DNA of 64,000 bases, taken from CALDSL01 sp039810245 (GTDB lineage Bacteria > Chloroflexota > Anaerolineae > Anaerolineales > Anaerolineaceae). The notes beneath the pieces are model-generated. The model searched no databases, was not told where the DNA came from, and was given only the letters and a program-made list of their open reading frames with translations. Positions 42,931 to 51,360 of the stretch are shown in pieces; within the stretch, counting starts at the first letter, position 1, and every line of letters starts with the position of its first letter. Both the position numbers and the translations under genes were made by a program. The stretch lies in the NCBI GenBank assembly GCA_039810245.1, contig JBDHWQ010000010.1:1-64000 (forward strand), read 5' to 3'.

Positions 42931-43437
42931 GTTTGCCTCTGCCAGCATAGGATACCATCTTTTCCGAGCCGGGCCATTGATACCGGAATTAGGTTTCTGG
43001 CTATGGAAATCATGAATTGTGCATGAGCAACTGCATTACCATATTGACAATTTCCGAAAATATATATATATTGCTAGTAGGACATCGGACAACCAACAAT
43101 ATCAACGTCGATTGCCTTGCATCTTTGTCACTTTACACTTGGTACCCGGCCTACCATCCGGTAACCGGCATTACCATCCCAATCAGCAAACCGAAAATTC
43201 GTATAGCGTCTGCCTGGCACGATTGACCTTTTACAAAGGTACGTTGAAACAGGATATCCTCCCACAGCCCATTTGTTCTTCGGGTTGTGCTTGAGCTATG
43301 GCCGTCCCCGGCATGGCTCGATTGTGTTTGCGTTTGCGCGATTACTATTTGCGATAGGAGGTGCGCTACCAGAGAAACACGTTTCCAGTACATGATTTCA
43401 ACTGCGAATGTTCCCAATCACATGAGAGGAGAAAGAA
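42931..43437. other. 507-base divergent regulatory region
   Basis: AT-rich gap between the PfkB/LOG operon (-) and the importer operon (+). It holds one consensus promoter (43044-43072, +). The direct repeat TACCATCC lies near 43153 and 43172, and the small palindrome GAAAC-AC-GTTTC is at 43374-43385. AGGAGG at 43356-43361 has no start codon at a usable distance. An open frame of 91 codons (43019-43294) has no protein-like features. The leader of the importer operon would be ~360 bases. Confidence 0.6.
43044..43072 (+). promoter_or_regulatory. Consensus sigma-70 promoter of the importer operon
   Basis: TTGACA (43044-43049), 17-base spacer, TATATT (43067-43072), in an AT-rich stretch with alternating TA. 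Only one base differs from consensus. Transcription would start near 43079. Confidence 0.75.
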
Positions 43438-44583
43438 ATGAAAAACAAGATCTTTGTCGTTCTGTCCCTGATTGTGGTATTTGCGATGCTGGGTGCCTGC
43501 ACGGCCCCGGCTGCCGCCCCAACCACTGCTTCAGACAGCACTTCCAGCCAGCCCACCCAGGCTTCCGCGCCCGCAGAAGGCGCCAAGGGTGGCGAGGTGG
43601 CGCTGCTGATCTCCGCGGCCGGCACGCTGGATGACCGGGCGTTTAATCAGGGTGTATGGAACGGCGTGAAGAAGTTCGCTGCCGAAACCGGAAAAACCTA
43701 CGCATATTACCAACCGGTTGAAGATACGGTTGAAGCGCAAACCACCCTGGCCGACACCGCGGTGAAGGCCGGCGCCAAGTTCATCATCATCAACAGCGAC
43801 CAGTTCAAGGCCGCCGCGTCAAAGATGATCACCGCCCACCCCGACGTCAGCTTTATCATGTATGACTCGGTTCCCGTGGATGACAACGGCGAACAGGTTA
43901 TCACTGATAACCTGCTGGCGATCCAGTTTGCGGAACAGCAGTCCACCTTCCTGGCCGGTTACGCGGCTGTGAAGGACGGCTACCGCAAGCTCGGTTTCAT
44001 GGGCGGCATGCCCGTGCCCGCTGTGGTGCGCTTTGGCTACGGTTTCGTGGCCGGCATCGACGCGGCGTGCCAGGAAATGGGCCTGAAGGACGTCGAGATT
44101 ATGTACAATTACTCCGGCGACTTCAAACCCACCCCTGAAAATCAGGCCCGCGCGGCTTCCTGGTTCCAGAACGGCACGCAGATCATCCACGTGGCGGCTG
44201 GCCCCATGGGCGCTTCCGTCTTCGCGGCTGCCGAACAGAACAATGGTAAGGTGATCGGCGTCGACTCCGACCAGTCGGGCGAATCCCCCACCATCGTCAC
44301 CTCGGCGATCAAAGACCTGGAACGCGTGACCTACAATACGCTCAAGGACTGGGCGGCCGGCAACTTCAAGGGCGGTAAGATTGCGACCTACACCGCCAAG
44401 GAAGGCGGCGTGGCCCTGGTTTCAATGAAGTTCAAGAATTTCACCCAGGCCCAGTACGACGAGCTATACAAGAAGGTGGCCGATGACGTAGATGGCATTT
44501 CCTCGGCCATCCCCACCGACAAGGACTACGAGTCCCCGGAAGAGATCCCGCTGAAGTGCGCCAAGCTGACCTACGTCAAGTAA
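43438..44583 (+). CDS. BMP-family ABC transporter substrate-binding lipoprotein
   Basis: A 381-residue lipoprotein with signal peptide MKNKIFVVLSLIVVFAMLGAC, lipobox LGAC and lipidated Cys at 21, then an Ala/Pro/Ser/Thr linker to about residue 45. VALLISAAGTLDDRAFNQGVWNGVK is the start of BMP/PnrA-type binding domains, and GFMGGMPVPAVVRFGYGFVAGID and VIGVDSDQSGESPTIVTSA are family hallmarks. Known members bind nucleosides or related compounds. GAGAGGAG precedes ATG 43438. First gene of the importer operon. Confidence 0.93.
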   Translation: MKNKIFVVLSLIVVFAMLGACTAPAAAPTTASDSTSSQPTQASAPAEGAKGGEVALLISAAGTLDDRAFNQGVWNGVKKFAAETGKTYAYYQPVEDTVEAQTTLADTAVKAGAKFIIINSDQFKAAASKMITAHPDVSFIMYDSVPVDDNGEQVITDNLLAIQFAEQQSTFLAGYAAVKDGYRKLGFMGGMPVPAVVRFGYGFVAGIDAACQEMGLKDVEIMYNYSGDFKPTPENQARAASWFQNGTQIIHVAAGPMGASVFAAAEQNNGKVIGVDSDQSGESPTIVTSAIKDLERVTYNTLKDWAAGNFKGGKIATYTAKEGGVALVSMKFKNFTQAQYDELYKKVADDVDGISSAIPTDKDYESPEEIPLKCAKLTYVK

Positions 44584-44626
44584 ACCACTGCGCGAACAGC
44601 AAGTAAGGTTCGACTGATTTACGTTG

Positions 44627-44665
44627 GGGCAGGCGCCGGGTACGGTAACAGGACGGCGCCTGCCC
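44627..44665 (+). terminator. Stem-loop between lipoprotein and ATPase genes
   Basis: GGGCAGGCGCCG (44627-44638) pairs with CGGCGCCTGCCC (44654-44665), loop of 15 bases. No T-run follows, so it is likely an attenuator or RNA stabiliser that keeps the binding protein more abundant than the ATPase. Confidence 0.6.
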
Positions 44666-44693
44666 TGACCTAGAAAGAAAAAGGTGATTTGCC

Positions 44694-46217
44694 TTGGAAC
44701 ACATTTTGGAAATGCAACATATCACCAAACGGTTTCCCCGGATCATCGCGAATGACGATGTCAGTTTCGCGCTGCGCAAAGGTGAAATCCACGCCTTGCT
44801 GGGCGAAAATGGTGCAGGGAAATCAACCTTGATGAGTGTCCTGTTTGGCCTGTACCGCCCGGACGACGGGAAAATTTTTGTTAAAGGTCAGGAAGTGCGC
44901 ATCAACAATCCCCAGGAAGCCAATCGCCTTGGAATCGGAATGGTGCACCAACACTTCAAGCTGGTACAGGTGTTCACCGCCTTAGAAAACATCGTTCTGG
45001 GCGTGGAGACTACCAGAAACGGCGTGTTGCAGATGAATGAAGCGCGCCAAAAAGTGGACGCGCTCAGTAAGCGTTACGGTTTACTGGTTGACCTGGACCG
45101 CAAGATTCAGGATATGTCGGTGGGCATGCAGCAGAGAGTGGAAATTCTGAAGATGCTGTACCGGGATAGTGAAATCCTGGTATTCGATGAGCCCACCGCG
45201 GTGCTCACTCCACAGGAAATCGATGACCTGCTCAAGATCATTAAGGAACTTGCCAAAGAAGGAAAATCGATCATTTTCATTTCCCATAAACTCAACGAAA
45301 TTCAGCAGGTGGCCGACCGCTGCACAATCCTGCGCAAGGGTAGATATATCGCCACGGTTGATGTGGCTGGAACCACCAACGAGCAGCTCTCGGAGATGAT
45401 GGTCGGCCGTAAAGTGATGTTAGAGGTGAAGAAAGAAGAAGCCCAGCCTGGCGATGTAGCTTTACGGGTTGAAGACCTGGTGGTCAAGGCTGAAGGCATC
45501 AGTAAATTAAACAAAGTGCACCATGTTTCGTTTGAAGTGCGTAAAGGCGAGATCGTTTCGGTGGCGGGCGTGGAAGGCAACGGCCAGGCCGAACTGGTGA
45601 TGGCGATTACCGGGATGCTGCCGGCCACTTCCGGCAAGCTGTATCTGAACGGGATTGATATCACCAATTGGACAATTCGCCAGCGCAATTTTGGCTACAT
45701 CTCTCATATCCCGGAAGACCGCCACAAGCACGGCCTGATCCTCAACTTTAACCTGGCGAATAACTTTATCCTGCAAACCTATTTTGCTGACCAATACAGC
45801 GCCAACGGTTTTTTGAAAAATAAAGAAATCTACACACGCGCTAAAGAGCTGATCCAGCGCTTTGACATTCGCACCGCGCAGGGCCCGGATACCATTGTAA
45901 AGAATATGTCGGGCGGCAACCAGCAGAAGGCCATCCTGGCGCGCGAAATGGACCGCGAACACGAACTGCTGGTGGCCGTGCAGCCCACGCGCGGCCTGGA
46001 TGTTGGCGCGATTGAATACATCCACGAGCAGCTCATTCGCGAGCGTGACAATGGCAAAGCCATCCTGTTAATCTCCCTCGAGCTGGATGAGGTAATGAGC
46101 GTCAGCGACCGCATACTGGTGATGTTCAAAGGCCAAATTGTGGCTGATGTACTGCCACAAGACGTCACCGAACGCGAGCTGGGCCTGTACATGCTTGGCA
46201 CAAAGGTGGAAGCATAA
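44694..46217 (+). CDS. ABC transporter ATPase with two ATP-binding domains
   Basis: A 507-residue double ATPase of the sugar/nucleoside importer class (RbsA/YufO-like). First half: GENGAGKST, signature MSVGMQQRVEIL, Walker B LVFDEPTAVLTP. Second half: VEGNGQAELVMAI, MSGGNQQKAILARE and VAVQPTRGLDVGA, where the Walker A Lys is absent as usual for this class. TTG 44694 is the start, preceded by AAGGTGA. Two permease genes follow, giving a complete importer with the lipoprotein. Confidence 0.93.
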   Translation: MEHILEMQHITKRFPRIIANDDVSFALRKGEIHALLGENGAGKSTLMSVLFGLYRPDDGKIFVKGQEVRINNPQEANRLGIGMVHQHFKLVQVFTALENIVLGVETTRNGVLQMNEARQKVDALSKRYGLLVDLDRKIQDMSVGMQQRVEILKMLYRDSEILVFDEPTAVLTPQEIDDLLKIIKELAKEGKSIIFISHKLNEIQQVADRCTILRKGRYIATVDVAGTTNEQLSEMMVGRKVMLEVKKEEAQPGDVALRVEDLVVKAEGISKLNKVHHVSFEVRKGEIVSVAGVEGNGQAELVMAITGMLPATSGKLYLNGIDITNWTIRQRNFGYISHIPEDRHKHGLILNFNLANNFILQTYFADQYSANGFLKNKEIYTRAKELIQRFDIRTAQGPDTIVKNMSGGNQQKAILAREMDREHELLVAVQPTRGLDVGAIEYIHEQLIRERDNGKAILLISLELDEVMSVSDRILVMFKGQIVADVLPQDVTERELGLYMLGTKVEA

Positions 46218-46218
46218 C

Positions 46219-47352
46219 ATGAAGAAAACACTCTTGGGCATCCTTGGTAATAACGCCTTTGGGAACACGGTCGCCTCGCTGGTATCCATTGTCCTGGGTC
46301 TGGCGGTCGGGCTGGTGGTGATGTATGCATTCAACCCGAGTGGCGCCTGGCCGGGCTTTGTAACCATGCTTCAGGGCGGTTTTTCCGACGGTGCGCGCGG
46401 CATCGGGCAGGTGTTGTACTACACCACGACATTAATCCTGGTTGGTCTCTCGGTGGGTTTTTCCTTTCAGACCGGCCTATTCAACATCGGTGTGATTGGC
46501 CAGTTCACCATGGGAGCGTATGTAGCAATCATCATCGGCGGCAAGCTGACCATGCCAGGCTCAATCCACTGGCTGGTGGCGATTTTGGGCGCGGCAGTGG
46601 CCGGGATGATTTGGGCGTTTTTGCCCGGAGTGCTCAAGGCTTATGCCAAGGTGAGCGAGATTATCACGACCATTATGATGAACTATGTAGCGCTGTATTG
46701 GGTCAACCAGCTTGTCTTTGATACGCACTACGAGAAGTCGACGGTCATGTCGGCCTACGTGAAGAAGACTGCTCTGATGCCCAAAATGGGCTTTGATACG
46801 TTATTTCCGGGTTCATCGGTGAATTCTGGGCTGCTCATCGCTATTATTGTGGCGGTCTTCGTCTACATCTTGCTCTACAAGACGACCTTTGGTTACGGCC
46901 TGCGCGCTTGTGGCGCTAACCGCGAAGCTGCCCGCTACGCGGGGATCAATGAAAACCGAAATATCGTAGTGGTGATGCTGATCTCTGGACTGATTGCCGG
47001 GTTGGCGGGTGGCATTCTATACCTCTCGGCGATCACCAAAAACTATAAGATTTCTGAACTGTTCATCAATGAGCCGGGGTATGGCATTCCGGTGGCACTT
47101 CTGGGCATCTCCAACCCCTTCGGAGTTATCTTTGCCAGCCTGTTCATCGGCTACATCATCATTGGTGGCTCGCTGATGCAGGGCTATGGCTTCCCAGTCG
47201 AGACGGTGAATATCATCACTGCGGTGATCATTTACTTTGCCGCCTTCTCGCTGATTTTCAAGAATATGCTCAATCGGGTCGTCCTGCGGGAAAGCTTTAA
47301 AGATACAACAGAAAAGAAACCGAGGAGAGTAGGGCTGACATGGAAACGGTGA
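46219..47352 (+). CDS. ABC transporter permease 1 (BMP-type importer)
   Basis: A 377-residue permease with about ten hydrophobic segments. GLFNIGVIGQFTMGAYVA and YGLRACGANREAARYAGINENRNIVVVMLISG are the conserved parts of sugar/nucleoside ABC permeases, the second containing the coupling region for the ATPase. ATG 46219 is preceded by AGGTGGA; the frame opens earlier inside the ATPase gene. It overlaps permease 2 by 13 bases. Confidence 0.92.
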   Translation: MKKTLLGILGNNAFGNTVASLVSIVLGLAVGLVVMYAFNPSGAWPGFVTMLQGGFSDGARGIGQVLYYTTTLILVGLSVGFSFQTGLFNIGVIGQFTMGAYVAIIIGGKLTMPGSIHWLVAILGAAVAGMIWAFLPGVLKAYAKVSEIITTIMMNYVALYWVNQLVFDTHYEKSTVMSAYVKKTALMPKMGFDTLFPGSSVNSGLLIAIIVAVFVYILLYKTTFGYGLRACGANREAARYAGINENRNIVVVMLISGLIAGLAGGILYLSAITKNYKISELFINEPGYGIPVALLGISNPFGVIFASLFIGYIIIGGSLMQGYGFPVETVNIITAVIIYFAAFSLIFKNMLNRVVLRESFKDTTEKKPRRVGLTWKR

Positions 47353-48293
47353 CCTTCATTTTGCGTCAGATGCTGAACTTCGCAATCCCGCTACTCATTG
47401 TGGCCCTGGGAAGCATGTTCTCTTCACGCGGCGGCGTAATCAACATCGGCCTGGATGGCATCATGATCATGGGCGCGCTGACCAGTGTCACATTCCTACG
47501 TTTCACCGAAAGCACGATGAGCGGCCAAAGCCAGCTCATGATAGCGCTGCTGATCTCGGTGGGTACGGGCGTGCTGGTTTCGATGCTGCATGCTTTCGCT
47601 TCCATTAACCTGAAGGCAGACCAAATCATATCGGGTACTGCGCTAAACATGCTGGCGCCAGCCTTCTCGGTTTTTGCGGCGCGCCTGTTCCTGGGTGACT
47701 CGATCATCAACTTCAAGAATACTTTTATCATCCAGGAAGTGCCGGTGCTGTCCCAAATACCGGTCCTGGGCGATATTTTCTTCACTAAGGCTTATATCAC
47801 CACCTACCTGGGCATCCTGATCCTGATCATTTCGCATTTTGTGCTTTACCGCACGCGCTTTGGCCTGCGGCTCCGCGCTTGCGGCGAGTATCCCCAGGCG
47901 CCGGACTCGGTCGGCATCGACGTGATCAAGATGCGCTGGATTGGCGTGCTCATCTCCGGTGCGCTGGGTGGCCTGGGCGGCCTGATTTTTGTCGTGCCGA
48001 ACAGCACAAACTTTAACGGTACGGTGTCTGGCTACGGCTTCCTTGCCCTGGCAGTGATGATCTTGGGGCAGTGGCAGCCGGTGAAGATTCTGTATGCCGC
48101 ACTATTCTTTGGTATGCTCAAAACGCTTTCGGCCACGTATTCGGGTATCCCGTTCTTCAACACCCTGGGCATTCCGGGGAATTATTACAAACTGATGCCG
48201 TACCTGATCACGGTAATTGTGCTCCTGCTGGGTCCTAAGGCGCTTGCCGGGCCGAAGGCCGAAGGCCAGCCATTTGAAAAAGGAATGGTTTAA
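47340..48293 (+). CDS. ABC transporter permease 2 (BMP-type importer)
   Basis: A 317-residue permease with eight to nine hydrophobic segments. FSSRGGVINIGLDGIMIMGAL and FGLRLRACGEYPQAPDSVGIDVIKMRWIGVLISG correspond to conserved loops of this class. GAGGAGAG precedes ATG 47340. The operon continues with a kinase gene after 32 bases, which ties import to phosphorylation. Confidence 0.92.
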   Translation: METVTFILRQMLNFAIPLLIVALGSMFSSRGGVINIGLDGIMIMGALTSVTFLRFTESTMSGQSQLMIALLISVGTGVLVSMLHAFASINLKADQIISGTALNMLAPAFSVFAARLFLGDSIINFKNTFIIQEVPVLSQIPVLGDIFFTKAYITTYLGILILIISHFVLYRTRFGLRLRACGEYPQAPDSVGIDVIKMRWIGVLISGALGGLGGLIFVVPNSTNFNGTVSGYGFLALAVMILGQWQPVKILYAALFFGMLKTLSATYSGIPFFNTLGIPGNYYKLMPYLITVIVLLLGPKALAGPKAEGQPFEKGMV

Positions 48294-48325
48294 CTCACTA
48301 TATTCATTATTCAGTGTATCTACTC

Positions 48326-49294
48326 ATGAACGCTCACCCTGACCTTGTTGTGATTGGCCAGCTAACGCTGGATGATGTTGTAAAGTTTGATCAACTTCCC
48401 ATCCTGGATTCACCTGGCGGATCGGGATTATACGCGCTGGCTGGCGCCAGCCTGTACGATGAACCGGCGAAATTGGGCTTTATCACCCGGTTGGGAAATG
48501 ATTACCTCCTGGAGCATATCTTCGACGGCCTGCACGGCCGCCTGGACACGCAGGGTGTCAAGCGCCTTCAGGCACCGAGCATCCATATCTGGAGCATGTT
48601 TGACCGCAAAGGCAACCGCTACTTTATCATCCAGCGATGGGGTTCATATGATGATGTGATGGGCATCTATCCGGAAGATATCCCACCTGCTTACCAGGAG
48701 AGCGGCTCATTTCTGGTGGCGGCATTTCCATTTGATTGGCAGTCGCGTGTGATCGAAGCGCTTCCGGCTGGAAAGCTGATTGCGGTGGACCCGCATTTCC
48801 AGGGCGTATATCCGCAAAATCGCGAGCGCTGGTATGATCTGTTGAAAAAGATCAACGTCTTTCTCCCCAGTGAGGAAGAGCTGCTGCGCTTTTACGGCAT
48901 CCAGCGGCAGGCATCACTGGAGGGCTATCTGCCTTTTTTGAAGGAGCTTTCTGCGCAGGGGCCCGAGGTGGTGTGCGTCAAACTGGGGGAACGCGGAGCG
49001 CTGCTCTATGATCGTACGGTAGAGAAAAGTTGGCACGTGCCGGCATGCCCCATGGAAGCAGTAGTGGATGTGACTGGCTGCGGGGATGCGTTCTGTGGCG
49101 GTTTTATGGCCAGCTACGCGCTCGATCGGGACTCATTCCAGGCAGCAATGCACGGCGCGGTATCCGCGTCGTTCAATCTGGAAGATTATGGCGTTTTGCA
49201 TAATTACTCGGTGGACCACCAGCGAGTGAAACACCGTTTTGCAGCCTTTTCTGCGACGCTGCGCGAAAGCGCGCAACAACTGCAAGTTTCTTAA
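48326..49294 (+). CDS. PfkB-family carbohydrate/nucleoside kinase 1
   Basis: A 322-residue ribokinase-fold kinase. VVIGQLTLDDVVKF and DSPGGSGLYALAGASLYDE form the substrate part, and VVDVTGCGDAFCGGFMASY is PfkB signature 2 with the catalytic Asp (GCGD). The C-terminal VSASFNLEDYGVLHNYSV pairs it with the kinase at 42004. ATG 48326 is used; GTG 48314 is also in frame and neither has a good ribosome site. It lies between the importer and the SIS gene, as the FrlD kinase does in fructosamine operons. Confidence 0.85.
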   Translation: MNAHPDLVVIGQLTLDDVVKFDQLPILDSPGGSGLYALAGASLYDEPAKLGFITRLGNDYLLEHIFDGLHGRLDTQGVKRLQAPSIHIWSMFDRKGNRYFIIQRWGSYDDVMGIYPEDIPPAYQESGSFLVAAFPFDWQSRVIEALPAGKLIAVDPHFQGVYPQNRERWYDLLKKINVFLPSEEELLRFYGIQRQASLEGYLPFLKELSAQGPEVVCVKLGERGALLYDRTVEKSWHVPACPMEAVVDVTGCGDAFCGGFMASYALDRDSFQAAMHGAVSASFNLEDYGVLHNYSVDHQRVKHRFAAFSATLRESAQQLQVS

Positions 49295-49303
49295 GGAGTG
49301 AAC

Positions 49304-50482
49304 ATGACAAAGGCAATGGAAGTGATGGCCGAAGAAATTGCCGCTCAGGCAAAGATTTTTGAGCTTTTTGGGCCGGACGTTCTCCAACAGGTGAAGACGA
49401 TCTTCGAACGCACAGGGAAGGCGTCCGGGTTCGATCGCGTATATATTACCGGCTGCGGCGATTCTTTCTATGCCGGGCAGGCTTGCCGCGATTTCTTTGT
49501 CCGCTACGCGCGTATTCCTGTGGAAGTTCACCAGGCACTCGAATTCTCGCGCTATATTTGCCCGGAAGAGGTGGATGAGCATGCGGTAGTGCTTTCGATT
49601 TCATCTTCCGGTCGCGTGGCGCGCACAGTTGAATCAGCACTGCGCGCGAAAGAAAAAAAAGCTTTTTCGGTTGGTATCACCAGCCGGCCCGACAGCCGCC
49701 TGGCGCAGGAAGCCAGCGAGAAGATCGTCATCCAGATACCGGACGTAGTAGCAGTGGCGCCGGGCACGCAGTCGTACATAGCTTCGCAGTTGGGCATCCT
49801 GTGCTTCGCGATGGTGCTGGGCAAAGAACGCGGCGTATTAAGCGACGCGGATATTGACGGCATCTTCCAGTATATTGCCGAACTGGGTAAAGCAATGAAG
49901 GAGACCACGGAGAAGAACTTTACCCTGATCCGCAAGTACGTTGAGGCTTACAGCGCTCCAGACGTTCCCAACCGGATCAAGATCTTTCATATCCTGGGCA
50001 GCGGGCCGAACTGGGGCACGGCGCAGTTTGGCTCGATGAAGCTGCTGGAAGCGTCCGGCTTTGACTCGGTGCCGCAGGGGATCGAAGAGTGGGCCCACGC
50101 CCAGTACTTCACCACGCGGCCGGGCACGCACACCATTGTGCTTGCCCCGCGCGGCAAAGCGCGCGACCGGGCGTTGGAAATTCTGCAGGCTGTGGGCGTG
50201 ATGGATGGCAAAAAGATCGTTATCGGCGAAGAAAACGATGATGAGCTGGCGCGCGCTGCGGATATTTACCTGCCGATCTGCGGGATGGATAACATCCGCG
50301 AGGAGTACTCACAGCTTATTTACCCCATTCCGCTGGAGCTGCTGGCAATGCACATCAGTGAGGTATTTGGCGTGCAGGCGTTTGAGTTTGATCAGAAACC
50401 ATGGCGCAAGACCGAAAACTTCCGCCAGATCTTTGGCTCGAAAGTTGTGCCGCTGAATCCTATGGATGGAGGGCAGGCATGA
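49304..50482 (+). CDS. SIS-domain protein 1 (GlmS/FrlB-like isomerase or deglycase)
   Basis: A 392-residue protein with two SIS domains. YITGCGDSFYAGQACRDFF and LSISSSGRVARTVESALRA are the sugar-phosphate loops of the first domain. ILGSGPNWGTAQFG starts the second, and GIEEWAHAQYF supplies a Glu-His pair that in GlmS and FrlB takes part in catalysis. AAGGAG precedes ATG 49304. Family members isomerise or cleave the bond between a sugar 6-phosphate and an amine. It is paralogous to the gene at 51361 but not nearly identical. Confidence 0.82.
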   Translation: MTKAMEVMAEEIAAQAKIFELFGPDVLQQVKTIFERTGKASGFDRVYITGCGDSFYAGQACRDFFVRYARIPVEVHQALEFSRYICPEEVDEHAVVLSISSSGRVARTVESALRAKEKKAFSVGITSRPDSRLAQEASEKIVIQIPDVVAVAPGTQSYIASQLGILCFAMVLGKERGVLSDADIDGIFQYIAELGKAMKETTEKNFTLIRKYVEAYSAPDVPNRIKIFHILGSGPNWGTAQFGSMKLLEASGFDSVPQGIEEWAHAQYFTTRPGTHTIVLAPRGKARDRALEILQAVGVMDGKKIVIGEENDDELARAADIYLPICGMDNIREEYSQLIYPIPLELLAMHISEVFGVQAFEFDQKPWRKTENFRQIFGSKVVPLNPMDGGQA

Positions 50483-51351
50483 AGGATATTTCCAACTATG
50501 CCATCGCAAAAAAGGTGCGCTATCAGGCAGAAGACCGGCCAGGCCGCCCTGCCAATCTGCTGACACCATACGGGCTGGCATCGGTCGTAGGCTTGAAAGC
50601 TCTGCCGGGGACCACGCAAAACACGCTGGCATTCAAGGCCATTCTGCTGCAGGCGGTCAAAGAGGCGCGCATGTTATATGACGCAGGTGTGCGCAATATC
50701 ATGATCCAGAATGTCAATGACCTGCCCATGTATGTGCATGTGGGCGCGCAAATCGTTTCGTACATGACTGCCATTGGTTATGCCATCCGCCAGGAGTTGC
50801 CGGCGGACTGTGTGCTGGGTGTGAGTGTTCTACGTGATGACGCCGACGCGATGGTGGCGATTGCTTCGGCAATTGAGGCGGATTACATTCGGCCCAAGGC
50901 GTATGTGGGTGCTGTGGTGGGTATTGACGGCATCCACGCGGGCATTGTGGATCAGGTATTGGAAATGCGATACAAGCTTCGCTGCGACGTTCAGGTCTGG
51001 CCGGATATCCATGATCGTAGCACCTCGCCGTTGGGCGATGTGAGCCTGGTAGATGCCTGCCAGCAGGCAGTTAGTCAGGGGTTGGCTGACGCGCTGATCA
51101 TTACCGGCAAGAACTTTCAGGAATCGGAAGAGAGGGTGCGCCTGGTGAAAGATAACCTCCCGGGCACGTATGTATTCCTGGGCGGTGGCGCCAATACGAA
51201 AAATTTGTCAAAAGTCTACGAGTTGTGGGATGGGGCTTTTGTGGCCTCGTGTCTGAAAGACACCGGTAATATGACCGGTGACCTGGATCAGAACAAGCTG
51301 GATGAATTCATGCGCGTTTACCGTGGTATTGCAGGTAAAAACATCGACTGA
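50479..51351 (+). CDS. BtpA/SgcQ-family protein
   Basis: A 290-residue protein of the BtpA family, a TIM-barrel-like family with E. coli SgcQ as a member; function is unproved. VGLKALPGTTQNTLAF, ARMLYDAGVRNIMIQNVNDLP, LGVSVLRDDADAMVAIASAIEADYIRPK and VWPDIHDRSTSPLGDVSL match the family layout; GLADALIITGKNF and FLGGGANTKNLSKVYE form the phosphate-binding end of a TIM barrel. ATG 50479 overlaps the SIS gene stop. It sits between two SIS genes. Confidence 0.8.
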   Translation: MKDISNYAIAKKVRYQAEDRPGRPANLLTPYGLASVVGLKALPGTTQNTLAFKAILLQAVKEARMLYDAGVRNIMIQNVNDLPMYVHVGAQIVSYMTAIGYAIRQELPADCVLGVSVLRDDADAMVAIASAIEADYIRPKAYVGAVVGIDGIHAGIVDQVLEMRYKLRCDVQVWPDIHDRSTSPLGDVSLVDACQQAVSQGLADALIITGKNFQESEERVRLVKDNLPGTYVFLGGGANTKNLSKVYELWDGAFVASCLKDTGNMTGDLDQNKLDEFMRVYRGIAGKNID

Positions 51352-51360
51352 AAGGAAATG

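Noticed and set aside
43019..43294. 91-codon open frame in the leader of the importer operon
   Set aside because: No ribosome site, no protein-like composition, and it begins upstream of the predicted transcription start.
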